From assembly GCF_900492205.1 (NCBI RefSeq), contig NZ_UEYQ01000006.1, positions 62,001 to 126,000 of the forward strand: a stretch of DNA of 64,000 bases, written 5' to 3'. This document shows, one piece after another, positions 35,030 to 44,210 of this stretch. How positions within the stretch are numbered: position 1 is the first letter of the stretch; each line of letters begins with the position of its first letter. Source of the DNA: Ciceribacter sp. T2.26MG-112.2 (GTDB lineage: Bacteria > Pseudomonadota > Alphaproteobacteria > Rhizobiales > Rhizobiaceae). The notes under the pieces were generated by a model. That model saw only the letters and a program-made list of their open reading frames with translations. It had not been told where the DNA came from and made no database searches. The position numbers were made by a program, and so were the translations under genes.

Positions 35030-35794
35030 ATGGCACGTTCCACCACTACGAGGCGAAAGCCGCGCAAGCGCAGCAGCACGGCGCGCAAGAAGTCGTCGGG
35101 CGGCGGCGGCCTCTGGCCGTGGGTCGTGGCGCTGGTCCTGGTCGCCGGTGCGATCGCCGCCTATGACAATCGCGAAAAGCTGCCCCGGATGATCGCGGCC
35201 TACCTGCCGAAAACCGCCCATAGCTCCTCCGGCAAGCCGGCAGAGAACGCGCCTGGCGGTGGCGCGGCAACGCCGCGTGTGAAAGCGGATGCGAAGCCCG
35301 CCCAGCCGGCGAAACCGGTCGACAGGCGCGACAGTGGTCCGGTCCCGCCGGCCCCGGTCGGCACCGCGCCGGGCGTGTCGCCGGTTGCTGTTCCCTTGCC
35401 TGGAGGCCGTCCGGGTGATGCCTCGTCGGACGGCAAGGGCTTCACCGGCAAGTTCTATTTCTGCGGAACCTCCGGCCTCGACAACTGCGTCGTCTCCGGC
35501 GACAGCTTCTGGTTCCGAAAGGGGCGCATCGTGCTCGCCGACGTGGTGGCGCCGGCGACCGAGGACGCCAAATGCCAGCAGGAGCGGGACAAGGGCTTTG
35601 CCGCCAAGGTGCGGCTGCGCGACCTGCTCAATGCCGGAAGCTTCGAGTTTTCGCAGTTGAAGGGCCAGAACGTGCCCACGACGGGCCCGGCCATGCGCGT
35701 GGTCACGCGCAACGGCCGTTCGCTCGGCGCGACCCTGGTGGCGGAGGGGCTGGCCCGGCCGCGTTTCGGCCCGCAGCAGTCCTGGTGCCCGTAA
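35030..35794 (+). CDS. Membrane-anchored thermonuclease-like protein
   Basis: A 254-aa protein. A basic N-terminus (MARSTTTRRKPRKRSSTARK) precedes one transmembrane helix (LWPWVVALVLVAGAIAAY, about 28-45). A long Pro/Ala-rich linker follows, then a C-terminal staphylococcal-nuclease-like domain (about 145-250: GRIVLADVVAPATEDAKC, FAAKVRLRDLLNAG, LVAEGLARPRFG). The usual catalytic arginine/glutamate loop (RLxGIDAPE) is altered to IVLADVVAPATE, so nuclease activity is uncertain. It probably faces the periplasm. It converges on aapP through a shared terminator region. Confidence 0.75.
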   Translation: MARSTTTRRKPRKRSSTARKKSSGGGGLWPWVVALVLVAGAIAAYDNREKLPRMIAAYLPKTAHSSSGKPAENAPGGGAATPRVKADAKPAQPAKPVDRRDSGPVPPAPVGTAPGVSPVAVPLPGGRPGDASSDGKGFTGKFYFCGTSGLDNCVVSGDSFWFRKGRIVLADVVAPATEDAKCQQERDKGFAAKVRLRDLLNAGSFEFSQLKGQNVPTTGPAMRVVTRNGRSLGATLVAEGLARPRFGPQQSWCP

Positions 35795-35876
35795 GCCTGG
35801 CGACTGGCGAGACGGACCGACCTGCCAAGCCTCGCCACTGAGGAACACCACAGCGCCATTACGCTGTAACACCATG

Positions 35877-35911
35877 GAAAAAGCCCGCGCGGGGTCTCCC
35901 GGCGCGGGCTT
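35877..35911 (-). terminator. Terminator of the aap operon
   Basis: On the minus strand, AGCCCGCGC (35910-35902), an 11-base loop, then GCGCGGGCT (35890-35882) followed by TTTTT. It lies 21 bases past the aapP stop. Confidence 0.88.
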
Positions 35912-35931
35912 CTGCGTGTCGAGGACAGGTC

Positions 35932-36705
35932 CTAGTGCAGGATCTGGCTGAGGAAGAGCTTGGTGCGTTCGTGCTGCGGATTGTCGAAGAACTCGGCCGG
36001 AGAGTTCTGCTCGACGATCTGGCCCTGGTCCATGAAGATCACCCGGTTGGCGACCTGGCGGGCAAAGCCCATTTCATGGGTGACGCACAGCATGGTCATG
36101 CCTTCTTCGGCCAGCCCCACCATGGTGTCGAGCACTTCCTTGATCATTTCCGGGTCGAGCGCCGAGGTCGGTTCATCGAACAGCATGATCTTCGGGCTCA
36201 TGCACAGCGAGCGGGCGATCGCCACGCGCTGCTGCTGGCCGCCGGACAGCTGGCCCGGATACTTGTTGGCCTGTTCCGGGATCTTGACCCGCTCGAGGAA
36301 GTGCATGGCGATTTCTTCCGCCTTCTTCTTCGGCATCTTGCGGACCCAGATCGGCGCCAGCGTGCAGTTTTCCAGGATGGTCAGGTGCGGGAAGAGGTTG
36401 AAGTGCTGGAACACCATGCCGACTTCGCGGCGCACCTCGTCGATCTTCTTCAGGTCATTGGTCAATTCGATGCCGTCGACGAAGACCTGGCCCGTCTGGT
36501 GTTCTTCCAGGCGGTTGATGCAACGAATCATCGTCGACTTGCCGGAGCCCGATGGACCGGCAATGACGATGCGCTCGCCACGCATCACTTTCAGGTTGAT
36601 GTCGCGCAGCACATGGAAATCCCCGTACCACTTGTTCATGTTGACGATTTCGACCGCGACATCGGTGTCCGAGACGGTCATCTTGGTGGGTTGGACTTCA
36701 GCCAT
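35932..36705 (-). CDS. aapP: General L-amino acid ABC transporter, ATPase AapP
   Basis: Cytoplasmic ATPase subunit (257 aa) of the Aap uptake system for a broad range of L-amino acids. Walker A is [10 protein letters not shown], the Q-loop is in [13 protein letters not shown], the ABC signature is [15 protein letters not shown], Walker B is [15 protein letters not shown], and the H-loop is VTHEM. It is the last gene of aapJQMP, 15 bases after aapM, and is followed by a terminator. In rhizobia the Aap system is needed for amino-acid exchange in nodules. Confidence 0.96.
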   Translation of the reverse strand: MAEVQPTKMTVSDTDVAVEIVNMNKWYGDFHVLRDINLKVMRGERIVIAGPSGSGKSTMIRCINRLEEHQTGQVFVDGIELTNDLKKIDEVRREVGMVFQHFNLFPHLTILENCTLAPIWVRKMPKKKAEEIAMHFLERVKIPEQANKYPGQLSGGQQQRVAIARSLCMSPKIMLFDEPTSALDPEMIKEVLDTMVGLAEEGMTMLCVTHEMGFARQVANRVIFMDQGQIVEQNSPAEFFDNPQHERTKLFLSQILH

Positions 36706-36720
36706 TGTTTTCCCCTGATG

Positions 36721-37875
36721 TTATTTCTTGTGGCCGGTATCGAGGTGCCGTTCCATGAATCCTGAATAGCGTGACATGCCGAAACAGAAAATCCAGAAAA
36801 CGAAACCGGCGAAGATCAGACCGGTCAGCGGCGTGACCGGAGTCTGCCAGCCCGAATCGCCGAACGATGCCTTCACGATGCCGAGAAGGTCGTACATCGA
36901 GATAATGGTGACGAGTGAGGTATCCTTGAAGATCCCGATGAAGGTGTTGACGATGCCCGGAATGACGAGCTTGATCGCCTGCGGCATGATGATAAAGGCC
37001 GTCTTGTGGAAGTAGCTGAGGCCCAGCGCATCCGCCGCCTCGTACTGCCCCTTCGGAATGGCCTGCAACCCGCCGCGAATGACTTCCGCCATATAGGCGG
37101 AGGCAAAGATCGACACGCCGATCAGCGCGCGCAGGAACTTGTCGATATTGTTGCCCGGCGTCAGGAACAGCGGCAGAAGCACGCTCGCCATGAACAGCAC
37201 CGTGATCAGCGGCACGCCGCGGATGAGTTCGATGAAGGCGACCGACAGCGTCCTGACGATCGGCATCGGCGAGCGCCGGCCGAGTGCCAGGAGAATCCCG
37301 AGTGGCAGCGAGACCGCGATGCCGACAAAGGAAAGGATCATGGTGACCATGAGCCCGCCCCATAGCGGCGTTTCGACATGCGACAGGCCGAACCAGCCGC
37401 CGAGCAGCAGCACATAGGCAACGATCGGCAGGCCGACCAGCAGCAACAGGGCATTCAGCCCCTTGCGCGGAGCCTTGGGGATCAGGAACGGAATAAGCAG
37501 CGCGACGAACAGCAGGGCAATCAGCAGCGGGCGCCACAATTCTCCGCGCGGATAGGAGCCGAACATGAACTGGACGAAGCGGTCGCTGACATAGGCCCAG
37601 CAGGCGCCGTTCCAGCCCTCGGGCTGGATGCCGCCCTGGACGGCCGTGGTGCATACCGAGCGGTCGGCGCCGGTCCACACCGCCGAGATGAACAGCCAGT
37701 CGATGATGCCCGGCAGGAAGGTGACGAGCGCCACGATGGCAATCAGGGTGAGGATCGTGTCGCTGATCGACGCGAACAGGTTCTTCCGCAGCCAGCCGAC
37801 GACGGAAGACGATTTCTGCGGCGCGGCTTCCGCGGGCAGGAATGTGTGGCGGACAAAGGCGGTCTCGGTATTCAT
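36721..37875 (-). CDS. aapM: General L-amino acid ABC transporter, permease AapM
   Basis: Inner-membrane permease (384 aa) that pairs with AapQ. It is longer than typical His/Glu-family permeases because of the extended N-terminal hydrophobic region, as is usual for AapM. The C-terminal half has the binding-protein-dependent permease pattern, with the EAA loop [26 protein letters not shown] (split) and [20 protein letters not shown] ahead of it. The start ATG at 37875 lies next to the aapQ stop, so translation is probably coupled. Confidence 0.95.
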   Translation of the reverse strand: MNTETAFVRHTFLPAEAAPQKSSSVVGWLRKNLFASISDTILTLIAIVALVTFLPGIIDWLFISAVWTGADRSVCTTAVQGGIQPEGWNGACWAYVSDRFVQFMFGSYPRGELWRPLLIALLFVALLIPFLIPKAPRKGLNALLLLVGLPIVAYVLLLGGWFGLSHVETPLWGGLMVTMILSFVGIAVSLPLGILLALGRRSPMPIVRTLSVAFIELIRGVPLITVLFMASVLLPLFLTPGNNIDKFLRALIGVSIFASAYMAEVIRGGLQAIPKGQYEAADALGLSYFHKTAFIIMPQAIKLVIPGIVNTFIGIFKDTSLVTIISMYDLLGIVKASFGDSGWQTPVTPLTGLIFAGFVFWIFCFGMSRYSGFMERHLDTGHKK

Positions 37876-37876
37876 G

Positions 37877-39088
37877 TCAGCGCTCCACCAGGGCCATTTT
37901 TGCGTTGAACCAGTTCATGAACAACGAGGTCACGAGGCTGATGGTGACATAGATCATCATCCAGATGGCGATGATCTCGACGGCCTTGCCGGACTGGTTG
38001 AGGATGGTGCCACCCACGGCCACCAGGTCCGCATAGCCGACGGCGACCGCCAGCGAGGAGTTCTTGATCAGGTTCAGGTATTGCGACGTCAGCGGTGGAA
38101 TGATGATGCGCAGGGCTTGCGGCAGGACGACGAGGCGGGTCGTCAGGCCGGGACGCAGGCCGAGCGCATAGGCGGCCTCGGTCTGCCCCTTGGGAACGCC
38201 GCGAATACCGGCCCGCACGATCTCGGCGATGAAGGATGCCGTATAGAGCGACAGGGCGAGATAGAGCGCCAGGAATTCCGGCCCGATGACCATGCCGCCG
38301 CGCATGTTGAACGACCCCGGGATCGGGTAGTCGAACGACAATGGTGCGCCGACCGCGAGGAAGACGGCGAGGGGCAATAGGACCATCAGCGCCAGATTGA
38401 CCCAGAGAACGGGCGGACGCAGCCCCGTCGCCAACTGGCGACGGTTGGCCCAGATCGTGTAGAGGATGGCGCCGATCAGGCCGGCGAGAAATGCCGCGGC
38501 GACATAGACGAAGCCATCGCCGAACACCGGGGCGGGCATGTAGATGCCGCGGTTCGAGATGAAGAAGACGGCGTCTGGATTGTCCTTCACATGCTCGAAG
38601 ATCGTGCGGATCGCCGGCAGCAGGGCAAGCACGCCGAGATACCAGAAGAAGATGACCAGCAACGGCGGAATGTTGCGGAAGATCTCGACATAGACGGTCG
38701 ACAGCCGGGCAATCAGCCAGTTGTGCGACAGCCGGCCGATGCCGACCAGCAGTCCGACGATGGTCGCCGTGATGATGCCGAAAAAGCCGACGACCAGTGT
38801 ATTGATGAGGCCGACCTGCAGCGCACGCAGATAGGTCGAATCGCTCGAATAGGCGATCAGGGCCTGGGATATGTCAAAGCCGGCGCGGCTGTTGAGAAAG
38901 CCGAAACCCGAGGTCATGTTGGCGCGGGCGAGATTTTGCGCGGCATTGTTCCAGGCGAAATAGATCACCCAGGCGATGATAGCCAGTGTGAGTGCCTGAT
39001 AGGCGGCGCGTCGGAAGGCCTGATTGTAGATTAGCGACACCTTCGGACGGTCGTCGCCGCCCTGGGTACGGGCATCGGTGACAGCCAT
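37877..39088 (-). CDS. aapQ: General L-amino acid ABC transporter, permease AapQ
   Basis: Inner-membrane permease (403 aa), the partner of AapM. About eight hydrophobic segments are present. The conserved permease segments are [20 protein letters not shown] near the first core helix and the EAA motif [20 protein letters not shown] near residue 300. It is preceded by aapJ with an attenuator-like hairpin between them and followed at once by aapM. Confidence 0.95.
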   Translation of the reverse strand: MAVTDARTQGGDDRPKVSLIYNQAFRRAAYQALTLAIIAWVIYFAWNNAAQNLARANMTSGFGFLNSRAGFDISQALIAYSSDSTYLRALQVGLINTLVVGFFGIITATIVGLLVGIGRLSHNWLIARLSTVYVEIFRNIPPLLVIFFWYLGVLALLPAIRTIFEHVKDNPDAVFFISNRGIYMPAPVFGDGFVYVAAAFLAGLIGAILYTIWANRRQLATGLRPPVLWVNLALMVLLPLAVFLAVGAPLSFDYPIPGSFNMRGGMVIGPEFLALYLALSLYTASFIAEIVRAGIRGVPKGQTEAAYALGLRPGLTTRLVVLPQALRIIIPPLTSQYLNLIKNSSLAVAVGYADLVAVGGTILNQSGKAVEIIAIWMMIYVTISLVTSLFMNWFNAKMALVER

Positions 39089-39146
39089 CGATAATTCCCC
39101 TGTCTTTCATCCACCCTTTTCGCCGGGTGTTATCGTCTGAAAGAAG

Positions 39147-39166
39147 AAGGCGGATTTCTCCGCCTT
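39147..39166 (-). terminator. Attenuator hairpin between aapJ and aapQ
   Basis: Perfect 8-bp stem AAGGCGGA (39147-39154) and TCCGCCTT (39159-39166), loop of four, followed on the minus strand by CTTCTTTC. Such hairpins after the binding-protein gene let it be made in excess of the membrane subunits. Confidence 0.7.
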
Positions 39167-39185
39167 CCCGTTTTCAAGCTGTCGA

Positions 39186-40214
39186 TCAGCGGATCGGCGG
39201 AGCGTACTGCAGGCCGCCCTTGGTCCACAGAGCGTTCAGGCCGCGGTCGATCTTGAGCGGAGAACCCTGGCCCACATTGCGCTCGAAGCTCTCACCGTAA
39301 TTGCCCACGGCCTTGACGATCTGGGTGGCCCAGTCCTTCGGCAGGCCGAGGTCGGCGCCGAGGGTCGAGTCGGCTTCTTCGCCGAGGAAGCGCTTGATGT
39401 CCGGGTTCTCGGACTTCTTCATTTCCTCGACATTGGCCTGGGTGATGCCGAATTCTTCGGCGGCAACCATGGCGAAGTGTGCCCAGGTCACGACATCCAG
39501 CCACTTGGAATCATTCTGACGCACGGCCGGGCCAAGCGGCTCCTTGGAAATGATCTCTGGCAGAACCTGGTGATCATCCGGATTAGCCATCTTCAGGCGG
39601 ATCGAATAGAGGCCCGAGGCGTCCGTGGTATAGGCGTCGCAGCGGCCGGCATTGTAGGCGGCGTCGGCTTCATCCTGGGCCTCGAACACGACCGGCTTGA
39701 ATTCCATGTTGTTGGCACGGAAGTAGTCGGCGAGGTTGAGTTCGGTGGTGGTGCCGGACTGAACGCAGATCGAGGCGCCATTGAGCTCGAGCGCCGACTT
39801 CACGTTGAGTTCCTTCTTCACCATGAAGCCCTGGCCGTCATAATAGTTTACGGCGCGGAAGTCGAAGCCGAGCTGCGAATCGCGGCTTGTGCTCCAGGTG
39901 GTGTTGCGGGCCAGCATGTCGACTTCACCCGACTGCAGGGCCGGAAAACGGTCCTTGGCGGAAAGCGGGGTGAATTTCACCTTCGTCGCGTCGCCGAACA
40001 CGGCAGCGGCAACAGCCTTGCAGAGATCGACGTCAAGACCGGTCCAGTTGCCCGAGGAATCCTGTGCGCCGAAGCCGGCGAGGTTCGAGCCGTTGACACC
40101 GCACTGGACGAAACCCTTGGCCTTCACGTCATCGAGCGTGCCAGCAAATGCAGCCGACGCGCCCATTCCCAGGACTGCAGCGCCGAGTGCGGCTGACAGG
40201 AGATTCTTGTTCAT
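39186..40214 (-). CDS. aapJ: General L-amino acid ABC transporter, binding protein AapJ
   Basis: Periplasmic solute-binding protein (342 aa) that delivers L-amino acids to AapQM. The signal peptide is MNKNLLSAALGAAVLGMGAS then AAFA, with the mature protein starting GTLDDVKAKGF. Family-3 SBP segments are WTGLDVDLCKAVAAAVFGD, KDRFPALQSGEVDMLARN, SICVQSGTTTELNL and YDGQGFMVKKEL. ATG 40214 was chosen because it begins the signal peptide; the frame is open upstream to 40358. It is the first gene of the operon, with a 357-base regulatory region upstream shared with metC. Confidence 0.96.
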   Translation of the reverse strand: MNKNLLSAALGAAVLGMGASAAFAGTLDDVKAKGFVQCGVNGSNLAGFGAQDSSGNWTGLDVDLCKAVAAAVFGDATKVKFTPLSAKDRFPALQSGEVDMLARNTTWSTSRDSQLGFDFRAVNYYDGQGFMVKKELNVKSALELNGASICVQSGTTTELNLADYFRANNMEFKPVVFEAQDEADAAYNAGRCDAYTTDASGLYSIRLKMANPDDHQVLPEIISKEPLGPAVRQNDSKWLDVVTWAHFAMVAAEEFGITQANVEEMKKSENPDIKRFLGEEADSTLGADLGLPKDWATQIVKAVGNYGESFERNVGQGSPLKIDRGLNALWTKGGLQYAPPIR

Positions 40215-40571
40215 TTTTCCCAACCTTTTTTCCGTTGTCTTTTGCTCTCGACCGCCGCGTCCATGTCTTCGGTGCAGCGAGCCGGCTCGCTGCCCTCCCG
40301 GCGCGAACTCGGCTATCACAGTCTTAAATGGATCGACGGTCAAGTCTTGACGCCGCAAATTGCGGCGAAAAGCGGCAAATTGCTAAATCAGCTGGAAAAA
40401 CAGGCACGAATCACTGTTTTCGGTCATTCGATGATTAAAAACGGTTCGGGCAAAAGCGCTTTGAATGGCGCTCCGGACAATGGCCGGGTGACAAATCTCG
40501 GCTTGACCGCCAAGCCTGCCGCCTTCAAAAATCGCCGCTTCATACCTCGCAATCAGAAGGCCCAAGGTTTC
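40215..40571. other. 357-base divergent control region between aapJ and metC
   Basis: It contains a perfect inverted repeat, CGCCGCAA (40351-40358) and TTGCGGCG (40360-40367), with a related half, GCGGCAAATTGC, just after it near 40372-40383. On the minus strand a TTGACC (about 40345-40340) followed 17-18 bases later by TGTGAT could be the aapJ promoter. Because the palindrome sits directly upstream of that -35, it is a candidate activator site. The segment 40384-40571 holds no recognisable gene or riboswitch. Confidence 0.5.
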
Positions 40572-41762
40572 ATGAAGGACAGGAAAGACATGCTGGCCGG
40601 CGCCGGCACGGATACGAAGCTTTGCCACATCGGCCACGACCCGTCGAGCTTCCATGGCTTCGTTAATCCGCCGGTCGTGCACGCATCGACCGTGCTGTTT
40701 CCCGACGTGAAGACCATGGAGACGCGCGCCCAGAAATACACCTACGGCACGCGCGGGACACCGACGACGGACGCGCTGTGCGAGGCGATCGACGCGCTCG
40801 AGGGTTCGGCCGGCACCATCCTCGTTCCGACGGGGCTTGCCGCCATCACGGTGCCTTTCCTTGCCTTCCTCTCGGCCGGCGATCATGCGCTGATCGTCGA
40901 TTCGGTCTATTCGCCCTGCCGCCATTTCTGCGACACCATGCTGACGCGGCTCGGCGTGGAGGTCGAATATTACGATCCGGAGCTCGGCGCCGGCATTCAG
41001 TCGTTGATCCGGCCGAACACAAAGTTGGTCCATACCGAGGCGCCGGGCTCCAATACCTTCGAAATGCAGGACATTCGCGCCATTGCCGATGTCGCCCACA
41101 AGCATGGCTGCGTGGTGACCATGGACAATACCTGGGCCACGCCGCTCTATTTCCGGCCGCTCGATTTCGGCGTCGACATCTCCATCCATGCCGCGACCAA
41201 ATATCCTTCCGGCCATTCCGACATCCTGATGGGTACGGTCTCGGCCAATGCGGCGCATTGGGATCGCTTGAGAGAAGCCAATATCACGCTCGGCATCTGC
41301 GGATCGCCCGACGATTCCTACATGATCCTGCGCGGACTGAGGACGATGAACCTGCGCCTCGAGCACCATGGCCGCAGTGCCCTTGCGGTGGCCGAGTGGC
41401 TGGAGGGCCGCGATGACGTGGCGCGCGTGCTGCATCCGGCGCTGCCGAGCTTCCCCGGCCACGCCATCTGGAAGCGCGACTTCAAGGGGGCGAGCGGCAT
41501 TTTCTCCTTCGTGCTCGCCGCCGATGCGCCGGAAAAGTTCAAGCCGAAGGCTCGCGCCTTCCTGGATGAACTGTCACTGTTCGGCCTCGGCTATTCCTGG
41601 GGCGGCTTCGAGAGCCTGGCGGTGATGGTCAATCTCGAAGACCGGAGGATCCGCAAGGCGCCGAGCGAAGGCCCGGTCATCCGCCTGCAGATCGGGCTGG
41701 AGAATGTCGAGGATATCCTTGCCGACCTGCAACGGGGCTTCAAGGCTACCGCCGCCGTCTAG
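40572..41762 (+). CDS. metC: Cystathionine beta-lyase
   Basis: PLP enzyme (396 aa) of the Cys/Met metabolism family that cleaves cystathionine to homocysteine. Blocks seen: NPPVVHASTVLFPDVKTMET, TYGTRGTPTTDALCEAI, VPTGLAAITVPFLAFLSAGD, VTMDNTWATPLYFRPLDFG, and the PLP lysine in IHAATKYPSGHSD at about residue 209. The C-terminal GYSWGGFESLAV is typical of MetC rather than MetB. ATG 40572 matches the family N-terminus, although the frame is open upstream to 40242. With hom and cysE in the same window, it belongs to the methionine branch. Confidence 0.93.
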   Translation: MKDRKDMLAGAGTDTKLCHIGHDPSSFHGFVNPPVVHASTVLFPDVKTMETRAQKYTYGTRGTPTTDALCEAIDALEGSAGTILVPTGLAAITVPFLAFLSAGDHALIVDSVYSPCRHFCDTMLTRLGVEVEYYDPELGAGIQSLIRPNTKLVHTEAPGSNTFEMQDIRAIADVAHKHGCVVTMDNTWATPLYFRPLDFGVDISIHAATKYPSGHSDILMGTVSANAAHWDRLREANITLGICGSPDDSYMILRGLRTMNLRLEHHGRSALAVAEWLEGRDDVARVLHPALPSFPGHAIWKRDFKGASGIFSFVLAADAPEKFKPKARAFLDELSLFGLGYSWGGFESLAVMVNLEDRRIRKAPSEGPVIRLQIGLENVEDILADLQRGFKATAAV

Positions 41763-41777
41763 CCGGCGGTCTTATCG

Positions 41778-42944
41778 TCAGCCCCGGGTGCGATACCCGT
41801 AGAGCCAGTCGAGATCGCCGGCGAGGCTCTCCGGGGAACGCAGCGACAGGACGAGGTCGCGACCGAGCCGGATCGGGCCGCGGGCGTGATAGGCGAACCT
41901 GTTGAACGCGCCGCGATGGCGAACCTTGCCAGCACGCGCCTTGCGGGACGCCTCGAAGCGGGAAAGCGCCTCGCGCAGGGGCAGTGAGCCGGCCACCTCT
42001 CCGGCCAGTTCGAATCCGTCCTCGATCGCCATGGCGGCCCCTTGCGCGGAAAACGGCATCATCGCATGCGCCGCGTCGCCGATCAGCACGGTATCGCGGC
42101 CATTCTGCCAGTGGCCGTCCGAGGTCTCGTAGAGCGGCCAGAAGGTTGCTCGTTCGATCGAGGCGAGCAGGGTGCAGATCTCGATGTTCCAGCCGGCAAA
42201 CTGGCGCAGCAGCAGGGCGCGTTGTCCCGCGCTTCCTTCCGCGCTCCAGGTCTCGCCGGGGTCCAGTCCGGCCGCGATCGCGACGATGTTGAAGCCGTCG
42301 ATTTCTTTCAGCGGATAGGCGACGAGATGCGAATTCGGGCCGAGATAGGCGGTGACGTTCAACGGGTCGAGAAAGGCCGGAGCGGCTTCCGCCGCGATGG
42401 TGAAGCGCCAGGCGACATTGCCGGAGAAACTGACCTTCGGACTGTCCTTGACCAGCTTGCGCATGCAGGACCAGGCACCGTCCGCCCCGACGAGAAGGTC
42501 CGGCTGCCGCCCGGTCAGGCGCTCGATCGTCGTGTGGTCCGGCAGATCGAGCCGGCAGCCGAGATGCAGTCGGCAAAGAGGATTGTGCAGGACTTGCCGC
42601 AAGAGCGCCTGCTGCAGGGTGGAGCGATGCAAAACGCCATACGGCGCACCCCAGCGCTTGCGTGCAAAGCTGCCGGTCGGCACGGTGGCGAGCGGCTTCA
42701 GCGTCACGCCGGAGGCGAGGCGCACCGCGTCAGGCTCCAGCCAATGGTTCTCGATCTCGTCGAGAGCGCCGAGTTTGCCGAGAATATACGAGGCGTTGGG
42801 AGAGATCTGCAGGCCCGCGCCGACCTCGCCAAGTTGCGCAGCCTGCTCGATGATGTCGGTGCGGATACCATGACGCGCCATGGCGAGTGCGGTCGTAAGA
42901 CCCGCCACCCCGGCTCCGATGATGGCGGCGGTCTTGATCGACAT
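41778..42944 (-). CDS. FAD-dependent monooxygenase, salicylate hydroxylase-like
   Basis: Flavin monooxygenase (388 aa) of the PHBH/UbiH family. The N-terminal FAD motif is AIIGAGVAGLTTALAMARHG. The middle motif DLLVGADGAWSCMRK (DG) and the C-terminal GDAAHAMMPFSAQGAAMAIE, with the FAD-ribityl GD motif, are intact. It is most similar in layout to salicylate 1-monooxygenase/3-hydroxybenzoate hydroxylase-like proteins. The substrate cannot be told from sequence. It is 15 bases from metC (converging) and 27 bases from the zinc-finger gene upstream. Confidence 0.87.
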   Translation of the reverse strand: MSIKTAAIIGAGVAGLTTALAMARHGIRTDIIEQAAQLGEVGAGLQISPNASYILGKLGALDEIENHWLEPDAVRLASGVTLKPLATVPTGSFARKRWGAPYGVLHRSTLQQALLRQVLHNPLCRLHLGCRLDLPDHTTIERLTGRQPDLLVGADGAWSCMRKLVKDSPKVSFSGNVAWRFTIAAEAAPAFLDPLNVTAYLGPNSHLVAYPLKEIDGFNIVAIAAGLDPGETWSAEGSAGQRALLLRQFAGWNIEICTLLASIERATFWPLYETSDGHWQNGRDTVLIGDAAHAMMPFSAQGAAMAIEDGFELAGEVAGSLPLREALSRFEASRKARAGKVRHRGAFNRFAYHARGPIRLGRDLVLSLRSPESLAGDLDWLYGYRTRG

Positions 42945-42971
42945 GTTCTATCCGATCAGGCGAAGCGCCGG

Positions 42972-43217
42972 TTACGCTGCCTTGACGTGATAGACGCAGC
43001 CCGGCGGGTTGGTCTGCTCGGCTTTGAGCGAAGGATTGAAGCGATAGAGCGTCGAGCAGTAGGCGCAGACTTTCTCGTTGTCATGGCCCATGTCGATGAA
43101 GATGTGCGGATGGTCGAAGGGAGCGGAAGCGCCGGTGCACATGAATTCCTTGACGCCGATCTCGATCACCTGGTGACCGCCGTCGTTCTGGAAATGGGGA
43201 ATGCTGTGCCCGGCCAT
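42972..43217 (-). CDS. Zinc-finger CHCC protein, NDUFS6-like
   Basis: An 81-aa protein with the CHCC zinc-binding pattern: Cys in EFMCTG, His in HPHIFIDMGH, and the pair in VCAYCSTLYRF. This is the bacterial counterpart of mitochondrial NDUFS6, a peripheral complex I subunit. ATG 43217 matches the family length; the frame runs open to 43364. It is divergent from the alpha/beta hydrolase. A second complex-I-linked small gene, NDUFS4-like, is 8 kb away. Confidence 0.9.
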   Translation of the reverse strand: MAGHSIPHFQNDGGHQVIEIGVKEFMCTGASAPFDHPHIFIDMGHDNEKVCAYCSTLYRFNPSLKAEQTNPPGCVYHVKAA

Positions 43218-43396
43218 GTTCGTCTCCGCTCTGCCATTCAACGCGGCGGACCATATCGTCCTTCGATCGGAAAGTGTAGAGCCAAACGCCCCCGCCGCCC
43301 ACAGAAAATCGAGCGACCGGGTTTGACCCATCGCCGACAATTTATACTGTGGGACAAAACCCATGCCGATTATTCCGCGGCCGACAGGACAGACCC

Positions 43397-44182
43397 ATGA
43401 ATCTCGATGCCCCGCCTTTCTCGCTCTTCTATCATGACGGTCTGCAACTCGCCTATTTCGACGAAGGCGATCCGGCGGGCGATCCGGTCCTGCTGATCCA
43501 CGGGTTCGCTTCGACTGCCAGCGTCAACTGGGTCTATCCGGGCTGGCTGAAGACCCTGGGGGAGGCGGGCTACCGCGTGATCGCCCTCGACAATCGCGGC
43601 CATGGCGCCAGCGACCGGCCGCACGACCCCGCAGCCTATCACCCCTCGCTGATGGCCGGTGATGCAGCCGCGCTTCTGACCCATCTCGGCATAGAGCAGG
43701 CGCATGTCATGGGCTATTCCATGGGGGCGAGGATTTCGGCATTTTTTGCCATCGAACACGCCAATCGCGTCCGCTCGCTGGTTTTCGGTGGCCTCGGGAT
43801 CGGCCTGTGCGACGGCGTCGGCGATTGGGATCCGATCGCGGACGCGTTGCTGGCGCCGCAGCTGTCGGACGTCACCCACCCGCGCGGCCGGATGTTCCGG
43901 GCCTTCGCCGACCAGACCCATTCCGACCGCTTCGCCCTGGCCGCCTGCATCAAGACCTCGCGCGTGCTGGTCGAGCGCGGAGATATCGCCAAGGTCGACG
44001 TTCCGACGCTGATCGCGGTCGGCACCAAGGATGACATTGCCGGCTCGGCCGCCGAACTGGCCGCCCTTATGCCGGATGCCAAAGCGATCGACATTCCGAA
44101 CCGCGACCATATGCTCGCCGTCGGCGACAAGGTGTTCAAGCGGGCGGTGCTCGACTTCTACCGTGGGATCAAGGCCGGCTGA
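43397..44182 (+). CDS. Alpha/beta hydrolase
   Basis: A 261-aa serine hydrolase with the complete catalytic set. Oxyanion region HGFAST, nucleophile elbow GYSMGARIS (Ser about residue 108), acid in VGTKDDIAG, and His in NRDHMLAV. The N-terminus is FYHDGLQLAYFDEG. The fold is that of epoxide hydrolase/haloperoxidase-like esterases. The substrate is unknown. ATG 43397 was chosen over an upstream frame start at 43349. It converges on the crotonase gene. Confidence 0.9.
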   Translation: MNLDAPPFSLFYHDGLQLAYFDEGDPAGDPVLLIHGFASTASVNWVYPGWLKTLGEAGYRVIALDNRGHGASDRPHDPAAYHPSLMAGDAAALLTHLGIEQAHVMGYSMGARISAFFAIEHANRVRSLVFGGLGIGLCDGVGDWDPIADALLAPQLSDVTHPRGRMFRAFADQTHSDRFALAACIKTSRVLVERGDIAKVDVPTLIAVGTKDDIAGSAAELAALMPDAKAIDIPNRDHMLAVGDKVFKRAVLDFYRGIKAG

Positions 44183-44210
44183 GGCGGGCGTTCAGGCTCG
44201 CAGGTGGCTG

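Noticed and set aside
40384-40571. SAM riboswitch ahead of metC
   Set aside because: I could not find the conserved core of the SAM-II class or any stable pseudoknot; no support.
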